A stretch of 64,000 nt of DNA, from positions 62,001-126,000 of the forward strand of contig NZ_JAGGLR010000026.1 of NCBI RefSeq assembly GCF_017874715.1. The letters run 5' to 3'. The notes below the pieces were generated by a model. The model was not told the origin of the DNA, ran no database searches, and saw only the letters and a list, made by a program, of their open reading frames with translations. The stretch comes from Streptomyces iranensis (GTDB taxonomy: Bacteria > Actinomycetota > Actinomycetes > Streptomycetales > Streptomycetaceae). Of the stretch, positions 9,336 through 17,978 are shown piece after piece. How positions within the stretch are numbered: position 1 is the first letter of the stretch; every line of letters begins with the position of its first letter. Made by a program: the position numbers and the translations under genes.

Positions 9336-9920
9336 ATGAGGCTGCTGGACGCCATCCTGGGCCGCAGCAAACCGGTGCGCCCCGACCTCGACCGGCTCTT
9401 CGGACTCCCGGGGGCCGCGGTCAGCCTGGAGGCGGGGGCCGGGTTCACCCCGACCGGGCGGGGCTCGGTCTGCTTCGCGAGCGTGGAGGGCGGCGCCTTC
9501 TCCCAGCTCCAGCGGGATGTGCGGGAGCTGCTGGACGCGGACACGGACCGGGGCGGGGTGCCCGTGGAGTTCAGCCAGGACGCGTACGGCTACACCTGGC
9601 TGCTGGCCCGGCAGCGGCCGGACGATGTGGCCTCGCTGGTGAACGATCTGCACGCGGTCAATTCGCTGCTCCAGGACGGGGGCTTCGGCCCGCAGCTGCT
9701 GTGCTCGCTGATCGGCTTCCAGGACCCGGCGGGGCGTTCGCTCGCGCTGGTGTACCTCTACAAGCGCGGCACCTTCTACCCCTTCGCGCCGCTGTCGGGC
9801 GCCGCGGAGAAGCGGGACAACGCGCTGGAGCTCCAGATTCGGGCGCTGCTCGGGGACGATCTGCGGATCGAGGAGGATCTGAGCCGCTGGTTCCCGGTCT
9901 GGGGCGCACCGGGTCTCTGA
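9336..9920 (+). CDS. pspAB: PspA-associated protein PspAB
   Basis: 194 residues matching the actinobacterial PspAB family as I know it: MRLLDAILGR start, FTPTGRGSVCF, a central YGYTWLLAR and C-terminal LSRWFPVWG. There is no signal peptide or membrane helix. In other genomes it neighbours pspA, pspAA and htpX; here it is tightly coupled to htpX. The molecular role is not established; it presumably participates in sensing or handling of envelope stress. The ribosome site is the AGGGGCTGAGG overlapping the htpX stop. Confidence 0.85.
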   Translation: MRLLDAILGRSKPVRPDLDRLFGLPGAAVSLEAGAGFTPTGRGSVCFASVEGGAFSQLQRDVRELLDADTDRGGVPVEFSQDAYGYTWLLARQRPDDVASLVNDLHAVNSLLQDGGFGPQLLCSLIGFQDPAGRSLALVYLYKRGTFYPFAPLSGAAEKRDNALELQIRALLGDDLRIEEDLSRWFPVWGAPGL

Positions 9921-10096
9921 CGTTCCCGTTCCCGGCCGGAAGCTCCGACTCCGGCGAGTCGCTCTCGTAACTCCCCCTCCCCGAAGGGGAATCCACGGGC
10001 CGGGCAGCGCATCAGGCATAGGACTTGGCTCGCAGGGCACGTTCTACCTTCGACATCCCACGACGGAATGTGACCTGACGCCCGGGGGAGGGTCAA

Positions 10097-10660
10097 ATGA
10101 GTTACTTGCGCGGATTCATGCCATGGATCGCCCTCGCGATCGTGTCCACGTTGGGCTGGCAGTGGGGCGCCCTGGCCGGGCTGGTGCTGGGCGCGGCGAT
10201 GCTGATCCGGGCCCGTCGGGCGGGCCTGGCCGCCGACGCCCTCATCCTCGAGTGCAGCACGGTGGCCTTCTTCACCGCGCTGACGATCTTCGCCTTCGCC
10301 CGCCCCGACAGTGGACTCAAGGACTACGTCGGCGCGCTGGCGCTGGGCTGGCTGGCCGTCACCGCCTGGACGACGCTCGCCGTCGGGCGGCCCTTCACCA
10401 CCGGTATCGCGCGGCGTCAGACACCGCCCGAGGTGTGGAACACCTACGCGTTCCGGCATATCAATGTGGTGATCACCCGGGCCTGGTCCATCGCCTTCAC
10501 CCTCTCCGCCGCGGCCATGGTCGTGGTCGTCTCCGCCGGTCTGGGGGTGGTCGCGGCGCTGGCGGCGCAGTTCGCCGGGTTCGTCCTTCCGGCCCTGTTC
10601 ACCGCGTGGTACCCAGGATGGGCGCGGTCCCGGCCGGCCCCCGCGGCACATCGGGCATAA
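10097..10660 (+). CDS. Small integral membrane protein, unknown
   Basis: 187 residues with about five predicted hydrophobic segments and a conserved-looking loop VWNTYAFRHINVVITRAWS before the fourth. The start ATG follows GGGGGAGG. No family with a known function is recognised. It stands alone between htpX-pspAB and the ABC cluster. Confidence 0.7.
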   Translation: MSYLRGFMPWIALAIVSTLGWQWGALAGLVLGAAMLIRARRAGLAADALILECSTVAFFTALTIFAFARPDSGLKDYVGALALGWLAVTAWTTLAVGRPFTTGIARRQTPPEVWNTYAFRHINVVITRAWSIAFTLSAAAMVVVVSAGLGVVAALAAQFAGFVLPALFTAWYPGWARSRPAPAAHRA

Positions 10661-10775
10661 GCCCCCGGACCGGCTGTGGATACCCTCGGTAATCCCCTCC
10701 GGTCGGGGTCTGTCCCCTACGGGCGCGTCAGACCCGAGGACGAGGTGAATCCCACCGTCTGGAGTGACGCCGCCT

Positions 10776-11870
10776 GTGTCTCACACCACTACCGTCGAAC
10801 ACGTGACTGTGATCGCCACCGAAAGTCTGAGCAAGCGGTTCCCCCGCGTCACCGCGCTCGACCGGCTGTCCGTCGACATCGCACCAGGGGTCACCGGCCT
10901 GGTGGGTGCCAACGGCGCCGGTAAGTCCACGCTGATCAAGATCCTGCTCGGGTTGTCCCCCGCCAGCGAGGGCCGCGCCTCCGTGCTCGGCCTCGATGTG
11001 GCGAAGGACGGCAGCGCCATCCGCGAAAGCGTCGGCTACATGCCCGAGCACGACTGTCTGCCGCCCGATGTCTCGGCCACCGAGTTCGTCGTCCACATGG
11101 CGCGCATGTCCGGGCTGCCGCCCTCCGCGGCCCGCGAGCGCACGGCCGACACCCTGCGCCACGTCGGGCTGTACGAGGAGCGGTACCGCCCCATGGGCGG
11201 CTACTCCACGGGCATGAAGCAGCGGGTCAAGCTGGCCCAGGCCCTGGTGCACGACCCGCGCCTGGTGCTGCTGGACGAGCCGACCAACGGACTGGACCCG
11301 GTCGGCCGCGACGAGATGCTCGGGCTGATCCGCCGCGTGCACACCGACTTCGGCATCTCGGTCCTGGTCACCTCGCATCTGCTCGGCGAGCTGGAGCGCA
11401 CCTGCGACCACGTCGTGGTCATCGACGGCGGCAAGCTGCTCCGCTCCAGCTCCACCAGTGACTTCACCCAGGCCACGGCCTCCATCGCGGTCGAGGTGAC
11501 CGATACCGCCGATCACCCGGACGGCACCACGGCGCTGCGCACCGCGCTCGACCGGGCCGGGCTCACCGTCCAGCCGGCCGGCCGCGGCGCCGACGGGTCG
11601 CCCGGCTCCGACCATGTGCTGCTGGTCGACGTCGCGGGCGAGGAGACGTACGACACGGTCCGCGACACCATCGCCGACCTCGGCCTCGGCCTGGTCCGCA
11701 TGGAGCAGCGCCGCCACCGCATCGCGGAGATCTTCCGGTCCGACGACGAGGCCGTGGACGCCGCGGAGGCCGTGGACGCCGCCGCGGCTGCCCAGAAGGG
11801 CACGACGCCGTCCGGCGGACCGGCCGCCGCAAGCGCACACGGGAACGGAGGTGCCGTCGATGCCGCCTGA
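10776..11870 (+). CDS. ABC transporter ATP-binding protein
   Basis: An about 364-residue ABC ATPase with Walker A GANGAGKST, Q-loop, signature YSTGMKQRVKLAQAL, Walker B LVLLDEPTNGLD and switch His (VTSHL). A C-terminal extension of about 120 residues ends in Ala-rich low complexity (AAEAVDAAAAAQ). It is of the type that drives two-subunit efflux or natural-product exporters. GTG 10776 is chosen for the GGAG 11 bases upstream; GTG 10764 and 10803 are in frame. The 3' end overlaps the next gene by 11 bases. First of four genes encoding two ATPase/permease pairs. Confidence 0.85.
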   Translation: MSHTTTVEHVTVIATESLSKRFPRVTALDRLSVDIAPGVTGLVGANGAGKSTLIKILLGLSPASEGRASVLGLDVAKDGSAIRESVGYMPEHDCLPPDVSATEFVVHMARMSGLPPSAARERTADTLRHVGLYEERYRPMGGYSTGMKQRVKLAQALVHDPRLVLLDEPTNGLDPVGRDEMLGLIRRVHTDFGISVLVTSHLLGELERTCDHVVVIDGGKLLRSSSTSDFTQATASIAVEVTDTADHPDGTTALRTALDRAGLTVQPAGRGADGSPGSDHVLLVDVAGEETYDTVRDTIADLGLGLVRMEQRRHRIAEIFRSDDEAVDAAEAVDAAAAAQKGTTPSGGPAAASAHGNGGAVDAA

Positions 11871-12759
11871 GACCGTGACCCAGCAGCGCGCCGACGTCAT
11901 TCACAACATCGGCTACCGCCACTACGAGGGCCCGCGCCTCGGCCGCGCCTACGCCCGCCGCTCGCTCTTCTCCCAGAGCCTGCGCGGTGCCTACGGCCTC
12001 GGCCGCTCGGCCAAGTCCAAGGTCGCGCCGATGCTGCTGTTGGCCGTGATGTGCATGCCCGCCGCGATCATCGTCGCGGTGGCCATCGCCACCAGCGCGG
12101 ACGAGCTGCCCGTCAAGTACACCCGCTACGCGATCATGCTGCAGGCCGTCATCGGCCTCTACACCGCTGCCCAGGCGCCGCAGTCCGTCTCCCGGGACCT
12201 CCGCTTCAAGACGGTCCCGCTCTACTTCTCGCGGCCCATCGAAACGATGGACTACGTGGTGGCCAAGTTCGCCGCCATGGCCTCCGCGCTGTTCATCCTC
12301 ACCGGCGCGCCCCTGCTGATCCTTTACGCCGGGGCACTGCTCGCCAAGCTGGACTTCGCCGATCAGACGAAGGGCTTCGCACAAGGACTGGTCTCCGTGG
12401 CTCTGCTCTCGCTCCTCTTCGCCGGTATCAGCCTGGTCGTCGCCGCGCTCACCCCGCGCCGCGGCTTCGGCGTCGCCGCCGTCATCGCCCTGCTGACCAT
12501 CTCCTACGGTGCGGTGTCCGCCGTCCAGGCCATCGCCTGGGACCAGGGCAACACCGGCCCGGTGAGCTGGATCGGGCTGTTCTCGCCGATCACCATCATC
12601 GACGGGGTGCAGACGGCGTTCCTCGGTGCCACCTCCTCCTTCCCCGGCGGGGTCGGCCCCGGCACCGGGACCGGGCTCGTCTACGTCCTCGTTCTCCTCG
12701 GCCTGATCGCCGGCTCGTACGGGCTGCTGATGCGCCGCTACCGAAAGGTCGGCCTGTGA
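11860..12759 (+). CDS. ABC transporter permease
   Basis: 299 residues. An N-terminal cytosolic segment with HNIGYRHYEGPRLGR leads into six membrane helices, as in ABC-2 type permeases. The ATG at 11860 has GGAG nine bases upstream, inside the preceding ATPase gene. The stop overlaps the next start in GTGA. The unit should pair with one of the two flanking ATPases; the substrate is unknown. Confidence 0.82.
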   Translation: MPPETVTQQRADVIHNIGYRHYEGPRLGRAYARRSLFSQSLRGAYGLGRSAKSKVAPMLLLAVMCMPAAIIVAVAIATSADELPVKYTRYAIMLQAVIGLYTAAQAPQSVSRDLRFKTVPLYFSRPIETMDYVVAKFAAMASALFILTGAPLLILYAGALLAKLDFADQTKGFAQGLVSVALLSLLFAGISLVVAALTPRRGFGVAAVIALLTISYGAVSAVQAIAWDQGNTGPVSWIGLFSPITIIDGVQTAFLGATSSFPGGVGPGTGTGLVYVLVLLGLIAGSYGLLMRRYRKVGL

Positions 12760-13682
12760 CCACGATCGCCATCGACAACGTCTCCCGCTGGTTCGGGAAC
12801 GTCGTGGCCGTCAACGACGTGACCATGGACATCGGCCCAGGTGTCACCGGGCTCCTCGGCCCCAACGGCGCCGGCAAGTCCACCCTCATCAACATGATGG
12901 GCGGCTTCCTGGCCCCTTCCACCGGGTCCGTGACCCTCGACGGTGCCCCGATCTGGCGCAATGAGCAGGCGTACCGCCACATCGGGATCGTCCCCGAGCG
13001 GGAGGCGATGTACGACTTCCTCACCGGCCGCGAGTTCGTGATCGCCAACGCCGAGCTGCACGGGCTGCCCGATCCGCGTGGCGCCGCCCGTAAGGCGCTC
13101 GACACCGTCGAGATGGACTACGCGGGCTCCCGGAAGATCGCCACGTACAGCAAGGGCATGCGCCAGCGCGTGAAGATGGCCTCCGCGCTGGTGCACGAGC
13201 CGTCGGTGCTCCTCCTGGACGAGCCGTTCAACGGCATGGACCCCCGGCAGCGGATGCAGCTGATGGATCTGCTGCGGCGGATGGGCGCCGAGGGCCGCAC
13301 CGTGCTGTTCTCCTCGCACATCCTCGAGGAGGTCGAGCAGCTGGCGGCGCACATCGAGGTGATCGTCGCGGGGCGGCACGCCGCATCCGGCGACTTCCGC
13401 AAGATCCGCCGGCTGATGACGGACCGTCCGCACCGCTATCTCGTCCGGTCCAGCGACGACCGCGCGCTCGCAGCCGCCCTGATCGCCGACCCGTCGACCA
13501 CCGGTATCGAGGTCGACGCGAGCACCGGCGTCGACGGCGGGCTGCACATCCAGGCGGTGGACTTCGCCCGCTTCACCGAACTACTGCCCCGGGTCGCCCG
13601 TGACCAGGGCATCCGACTCCTCACGGTCTCGCCCTCCGACGAGTCCCTGGAGAGCGTCTTCTCCTACCTCGTCGCGGCCTGA
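12756..13682 (+). CDS. ABC transporter ATP-binding protein
   Basis: 308 residues starting at GTG 12756 (GTGA overlap with the permease stop). Walker A GPNGAGKST, signature YSKGMRQRVKMASAL, Walker B VLLLDEPFNGMD, switch His SSHIL. The C-terminal 70 residues are a small domain common in CcmA/BcrA-like ATPases. It is paralogous to the ATPase at 10776, and each probably serves its following permease. Confidence 0.86.
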   Translation: MTTIAIDNVSRWFGNVVAVNDVTMDIGPGVTGLLGPNGAGKSTLINMMGGFLAPSTGSVTLDGAPIWRNEQAYRHIGIVPEREAMYDFLTGREFVIANAELHGLPDPRGAARKALDTVEMDYAGSRKIATYSKGMRQRVKMASALVHEPSVLLLDEPFNGMDPRQRMQLMDLLRRMGAEGRTVLFSSHILEEVEQLAAHIEVIVAGRHAASGDFRKIRRLMTDRPHRYLVRSSDDRALAAALIADPSTTGIEVDASTGVDGGLHIQAVDFARFTELLPRVARDQGIRLLTVSPSDESLESVFSYLVAA

Positions 13683-13697
13683 AAGGAGCCCACAGCG

Positions 13698-14426
13698 ATG
13701 TCCTCGCTCTACCACCCCACCGTCGCGCGGCTCACCTACCGGGCCCTGCTCGGCCGCCGCCGTGCGCTGATCCTCTTCACCCTCCCCGGTCTGCTGCTGA
13801 TCATCTCGCTCGCCGTACGGCTGCTGACCGGAGCCGACGACGACACGGCCGACGCGATCCTCGGCGGCTTCGCGATGGCCACCATGGTCCCGCTGATCGG
13901 CGTGATCGCCGGTACGGGCGCGATCGGCCCGGAGATCGACGACGGCTCGGTCATCTATCTGCTGGCCAAGCCGGTGAAGCGGCCGACGATCATCGTCACC
14001 AAGCTGATCGTGGCGATCGGCGTCACGGTCGCCTTCTCCGCGATCCCCACCCTGCTCGCGGGCTTCGTGCTGAACGGCAACGCGAACCAGCTGGCCGTCG
14101 GCTACGCCGTCGCCGCCGCCGTGGCCTCGGTCGCCTACAGCGCGGTCTTCCTGCTGCTGGGCACCGTGACCCGGCACGCGGTGATCGCCGGGCTGGTCTA
14201 CGCCCTGGTCTGGGAGACCTTCTTCGGCAGCGTGGTGGCCGGGGCCCGCAAACTCAGCGTGCAGCAGTGGGCGCTGGCGCTCGCGCAGAAGGTCGCGGAC
14301 GGCGATGTGATCACGTCGGACGTCGGCCTGGCGACCGGCGTCATCCTGCTGCTGGCCGTGACCGTGGCCGCGACCTGGTACGCGGGCCGCAAGCTGCGCA
14401 CGCTGACCCTCGCGGGGGAGGAGTGA
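13698..14426 (+). CDS. ABC-2 type permease
   Basis: 242 residues and six predicted helices, starting 15 bases after the ATPase stop with AAAGGAG in front. Motifs GPEIDDGSVIYLLAKPVKR and WETFFGSVVAGARKL are typical of ABC-2 membrane components. It completes the second ATPase/permease pair. The four genes look like one translationally coupled transcript from about 10.75 kb. Confidence 0.82.
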   Translation: MSSLYHPTVARLTYRALLGRRRALILFTLPGLLLIISLAVRLLTGADDDTADAILGGFAMATMVPLIGVIAGTGAIGPEIDDGSVIYLLAKPVKRPTIIVTKLIVAIGVTVAFSAIPTLLAGFVLNGNANQLAVGYAVAAAVASVAYSAVFLLLGTVTRHAVIAGLVYALVWETFFGSVVAGARKLSVQQWALALAQKVADGDVITSDVGLATGVILLLAVTVAATWYAGRKLRTLTLAGEE

Positions 14427-14626
14427 CCACGGAGTGACCACCGGCGCGAGGTGACGCCCGCAGGGGCCGCCCGCGGCGGCCGCCCAGCGGGCGGTGCACG
14501 CCTTACGGTCGCCATCGCGCCGGAACCGCGGAACGGCGGAGCGGCCACAGGTCGTCTCCGCGGTGGCGGTGGTCGTCGGATGACGACCGCCGCCACCGGC
14601 ATGTCCGGGGCCGCGTCGGCCACCGC

Positions 14627-15955
14627 TCAGGCCCGGATCCTGCGGTCGCGGCCCGCGCCCAGCCCCAGCACCGCCAGCGCCCCGCACACCGCCAGCATCA
14701 GCGTGAGCGGCAGCGCCCAGCCGCCGGTGGTCTGGTGCACCACGCCGAGCGCCAGCGGGCCCACCGCGGCCAGTAGATAGCCCCAGGTCTGTGCCATGCC
14801 GGACAGCCGCGCCGAGGTGTGGGCGTCCCCGGTCCGCAGCACCATCATGGTCAGCGCGAGCCCCACGGACCCGCCCTGGCCGACGCCGATCAGCGCCGCC
14901 CACACCCACGCCCCGGCGACGGGAGCCACCAGCAGGCCCGCGATACCGGCGCCCATCAGCGCCGCGACGGCGACGGCCAGCGTCCGCTGGGAGCGCATCC
15001 GCCCGGCGAGGGTGGGCACCACGAACGAACCGACCATCTGCAGCATCGTGCTGAAGGCGAACACCAGCCCGGCCGCGCTCTTGCTCATGCCGTGGTCGGT
15101 GAAGATCGTCGGCAGCCACGCGATGCAGACGTACGCGATCGACGACTGCAGCCCCATGAAGAACGTGACCTGCCAGGCCAGCGCGGAACGGCCCAGCCGC
15201 GACCCCGCCTCCGGCGTCGTCCTTACGGGCGTCACGGGTGTCACGGGCGTCATGGGCGTCACGGGCGTCGCCGCGGGCTCGCCGTGGTGCGTGCCACGCC
15301 GCGCGAGCACCGTCTGCGGTATCCACACCAGCGCCGCGACCGCCGCCAGCAGCGACCACGAGGCGAGCGAACCCTGCCAGCCGCCGAGCGCGTTCTCCAG
15401 GGGCACGGCGGAGGCGGCGGAGACCGTCGCCCCGCCGATCATCGAGGTGGTGTAGAGCGCGGTCATCCCGGCGGCACGGTGCGGGAAGTCCCGCTTGACC
15501 AGGCCCGGCATCAGCACATTGAGGAACGCGATCCCGCTGCCGACGAGGGCGCCCCCGGCGAAGAGCGCCATTACGGGCGGCGCCACCCGCAGCAGTATGC
15601 CGCCGAGCAGCAGCACCAGCGCGCTCAGCAGCACCGCCTCGGTGCCCCAGCGCCGGGCGAGCCGGGGCGCGAAGGGTGAGGCAAGGCCCATGAAGACCAG
15701 CGGAATGGTGGTGACCAGGCTGCCCGTGGTCGCGGACAGCCCGAAGTGGCCGCTGATCTCGCCGAGGAGCGGGGAAACCCCGGCGAGCGCGGCCCGCATG
15801 TTGAGCGACGCCAGCACGATGCCGATCAGGAGAAGCGCGGGGTGGGCCCGCAGGGTCCGCCGCGCGGCGGTCACCTCGGGGGTCGGCCGCAGATCCGTCT
15901 CGGCGTCCACGAGCAGGGACTCGGCCTCGGGGCCGGGGGTGTGCGGGCGTGGCAA
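14627..15955 (-). CDS. MFS transporter, CynX/NimT type
   Basis: 442 residues, 12 predicted helices, with an ASLNMRAALAGVSPLL opening characteristic of the CynX/NimT (cyanate/nitroimidazole) MFS branch. The start is TTG at 15955 with ACGGAG six bases upstream. The central cytosolic loop carries a VTPMTPVTPVTPV repeat (nt about 15222-15270). It sits 66 bases downstream of a FadR-family regulator on the same strand, which probably controls it. The substrate is not predictable. Confidence 0.82.
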   Translation of the reverse strand: MPRPHTPGPEAESLLVDAETDLRPTPEVTAARRTLRAHPALLLIGIVLASLNMRAALAGVSPLLGEISGHFGLSATTGSLVTTIPLVFMGLASPFAPRLARRWGTEAVLLSALVLLLGGILLRVAPPVMALFAGGALVGSGIAFLNVLMPGLVKRDFPHRAAGMTALYTTSMIGGATVSAASAVPLENALGGWQGSLASWSLLAAVAALVWIPQTVLARRGTHHGEPAATPVTPMTPVTPVTPVRTTPEAGSRLGRSALAWQVTFFMGLQSSIAYVCIAWLPTIFTDHGMSKSAAGLVFAFSTMLQMVGSFVVPTLAGRMRSQRTLAVAVAALMGAGIAGLLVAPVAGAWVWAALIGVGQGGSVGLALTMMVLRTGDAHTSARLSGMAQTWGYLLAAVGPLALGVVHQTTGGWALPLTLMLAVCGALAVLGLGAGRDRRIRA

Positions 15956-16021
15956 GAAGAACTCCGTTCACGTAGTGATGAGGTGAGGCGGCCGGGCGCT
16001 ACGAGCCCGCGAAGAGGGGCC

Positions 16022-16732
16022 TCAGCCGGTGGCGAGCAGTGCCTCGATGGCGCGTTTTGGCGCCTCCAGCAGCGCCCGAGCCGCCGCCTCGGCGGCCGCC
16101 GCGTCGCCGGAGGCGATCGCGTCGACCAGGGCACGATGGTCGGCGGGGACGATGCTGGGCACCTCGCGGTCGCCGAGCGAGGCCACCAGCGAGTCCCGCA
16201 CCGAGCTGCTGAACCAGCCGTAGGTCGCGCTCAGCGCGGCGTTGTGCGCGGCGTCCACCACGGCGGTGTGGAACTCGACGTCATGGGCGGCGTGCAGCTC
16301 ATGGTGGCCGGCGACGGGCCGCTCCCCGCCCCGCGCGAACGCCTCGAGCGACTCCAGCGCCGCCCGCATCCGCCGCAGATCGGCGGGGCTGTGCCGGAGC
16401 GCGGCCAGCCGCGCGCCCTCCGCCTCCAGCGCGATCCGCAGCTCCAGCACATCCCGGACCCCGGCGCGCCGCACATCCCGCATGACCTCGGAAGGGTCGG
16501 TCGTGGAGACCACGAAGGTGCCCTCGCCCTGCCGGGACTGCAGCATCCCCGCGTGCACGAGGACGCGGACCGCCTCGCGGACCGTGTTGCGGCCGACCTG
16601 GAGCTGCTCGGCGAGGGCATGCTCGGTGGGCACGCGGTCCCCGACCTGCCACTCACCCTCGGTGAACTGCGCGCGCAACTGCTCCACCACGGTGTCGACC
16701 AGCGACCGCCGCCCCGCCGCCCGCAACGCCAT
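16022..16732 (-). CDS. FadR-family GntR regulator
   Basis: 236 residues from ATG 16732 (an in-frame GTG at 16759 is an alternative). N-terminal winged helix with the GntR signature VPTEHALAEQLQVGRNTVREAVRVL. C-terminal all-helical FCD domain with Asp/His residues (AHDVEFHTAVVDAAHN, ADHRALVDAI) that normally bind a metal and an organic acid. It lies immediately upstream of the CynX-type transporter on the same strand, suggesting control of uptake or efflux of its ligand. A GTCATCCTACAAC element lies upstream. Confidence 0.86.
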   Translation of the reverse strand: MALRAAGRRSLVDTVVEQLRAQFTEGEWQVGDRVPTEHALAEQLQVGRNTVREAVRVLVHAGMLQSRQGEGTFVVSTTDPSEVMRDVRRAGVRDVLELRIALEAEGARLAALRHSPADLRRMRAALESLEAFARGGERPVAGHHELHAAHDVEFHTAVVDAAHNAALSATYGWFSSSVRDSLVASLGDREVPSIVPADHRALVDAIASGDAAAAEAAARALLEAPKRAIEALLATG

Positions 16733-16770
16733 CCCTCTCGGCTCCCTCACTCGATTCACCCGGTTGCCCA

Positions 16771-16783
16771 GTCATCCTACAAC
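16771..16783 (-). promoter_or_regulatory. Candidate promoter/operator of FadR gene
   Basis: On the minus strand GTTGTAGGATGAC contains TAGGAT as a possible -10 and resembles FadR-type half-sites (TTGTAGGAT). It is about 40 bases before the ATG at 16732. This could be autoregulation. No clear -35 is present. Confidence 0.35.
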
Positions 16784-16842
16784 TCCGCCCGAAAAGCCCG
16801 GTGGGCGGGTTGCCACCCCGACCACCGGGCTCCTCCGGTCCG

Positions 16843-17592
16843 CTACGCGCGCCGCCGCTTGGTGCGCCGCGCCCGCCGCTGAGCCGCCTCGGCCTTGAGC
16901 GTGGCGACGTCCCTGCGGACCTCGGTCATGTCCTCACCGAGATCGCAGAGTCGCTCGCTCATGGCGCAGATGACCCGCCCGTGCGCGTCGAGCCGCCGGT
17001 CCATGCCGTCCAGCCGGGCGGAGACCCTGGCCATCCATGGCGCCAGCTCCCGCAGTGTGGAGCCGACATCCGCCAGACACGCCTCGACGGCCTCGAGACG
17101 TGTCCCCATCGGCCCGGCCAGCATCCGCTCGGTGAGGATCTGTTCGAGCGGAAGCTGCTCCGCCCCGGCCTCCGGTCCGCTCCGGGCCGCCTCCTCGACA
17201 TCGAGGAGATAGGTACGTACCCGCCTGGCGATATCACTGTCCCGTAGCAGCATCGCCACATTGAGTACCGCGCGGCGGGGGTAGAGGGTGAGGTGGGCGC
17301 GGCCCTGTGGATAACTCGAATCTGAAAGGTCCAAGTTGGACCTTTCAAAGACTTGCAGCTCAGAGCCTCGGAGGATATGCATCCCGCTGTTCTGGAACTC
17401 TTCCCGATGCCGTTTGGTCAGACTCTTGACGGCTTCTTCCCCAACCTCGAAGTACTCCGCGACCATGCGCGTCGTGATATGCAGCCCATCGGGCAGCATG
17501 GTCAGGATCTTGACCTTGTCGAGGACGTCCGTCCGTTCGATGACGCTGTCGCGCAGCGCGCGCGACTCCAGTAGTGCGATCTCAGGTGGCAT
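16843..17592 (-). CDS. Antirepressor-like DNA-binding protein (tentative)
   Basis: 249 residues from ATG 17592, preceded by GGAGG at eight bases. The N-terminal 110 residues (LPDGLHITTRMVAEYFEV.. and YPRRAVLNVAMLLRDSDIA) recall Rha/ORF6N-type antirepressor domains. The C-terminal half is helical (MTEVRRDVATLKAEAAQRR), likely coiled coil, ending in a basic tail. No phage genes surround it, so it is probably a domesticated regulator; conserved relatives exist in Streptomyces as far as I recall. No definite function can be given. Confidence 0.6.
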   Translation of the reverse strand: MPPEIALLESRALRDSVIERTDVLDKVKILTMLPDGLHITTRMVAEYFEVGEEAVKSLTKRHREEFQNSGMHILRGSELQVFERSNLDLSDSSYPQGRAHLTLYPRRAVLNVAMLLRDSDIARRVRTYLLDVEEAARSGPEAGAEQLPLEQILTERMLAGPMGTRLEAVEACLADVGSTLRELAPWMARVSARLDGMDRRLDAHGRVICAMSERLCDLGEDMTEVRRDVATLKAEAAQRRARRTKRRRA

Positions 17593-17853
17593 ATGTATGC
17601 CCTCCGGTGTGGATTCGAGTGTGGTCACGCCCCACCAGCCAGGGGCCAGGCCGCCCGTATCCAGGGACCAGGAGCGGAGGCTGCCAACCTCTTTCGGACC
17701 CAACCGCCGTGACATCGCTGCCCGTCGATCCGTCGCCCGGCCGAGGCTCCAGCTCGCGTTGCCTCCGCGCATAACGCGTATATGGAACAACGATCCGATC
17801 GCGGGAGGGTTACTCGCACCGCGCCGCGTTGACGGACGTCGGCCTCAACGCCG

Positions 17854-17887
17854 CGAGGGGCGGGCGCAGTCGGGCGCCCGCCCCTCG
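17854..17887 (-). terminator. Terminator of EmrB-type MFS gene
   Basis: A perfect 14-bp stem (CGAGGGGCGGGCGC / GCGCCCGCCCCTCG) with a six-base loop, about 90 bases after the MFS stop on the minus strand. Confidence 0.65.
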
Positions 17888-17890
17888 TTG

Positions 17891-17970
17891 TACCGCGTCG
17901 TACCGCGTCGTACCGCGTCGTACCGCGTCGTACCGCGTCGTACCGCGTCGTACCGCGTCGTACCGAGTCG
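17891..17970. repeat. 10-bp tandem array
   Basis: Seven perfect copies of TACCGCGTCG (17891-17960) plus an eighth with one change (TACCGAGTCG). It lies wholly between the stop codon (17979) and the terminator (17854-17887) of the MFS gene, so it is transcribed as 3' UTR (CGACGCGGTA units). Confidence 0.95.
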
Positions 17971-17978
17971 GCCACCGC

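Larger units (their letters stand above)
17593..17978. other. Spacer with terminator and decamer array
   Basis: 386 bases between two minus-strand genes. It holds the 3' UTR of the efflux gene (10-bp array and terminator, separate entries) and, further left, the promoter region of the antirepressor-like gene. No gene is seen. Confidence 0.6.

Noticed and set aside
16843..17592. Prophage remnant
   Set aside because: The antirepressor-like gene stands alone; no integrase, structural or replication phage genes and no att repeats are nearby.
17891..17970. CRISPR array
   Set aside because: Ten-base units are contiguous with no spacers and no cas genes occur anywhere in the window.
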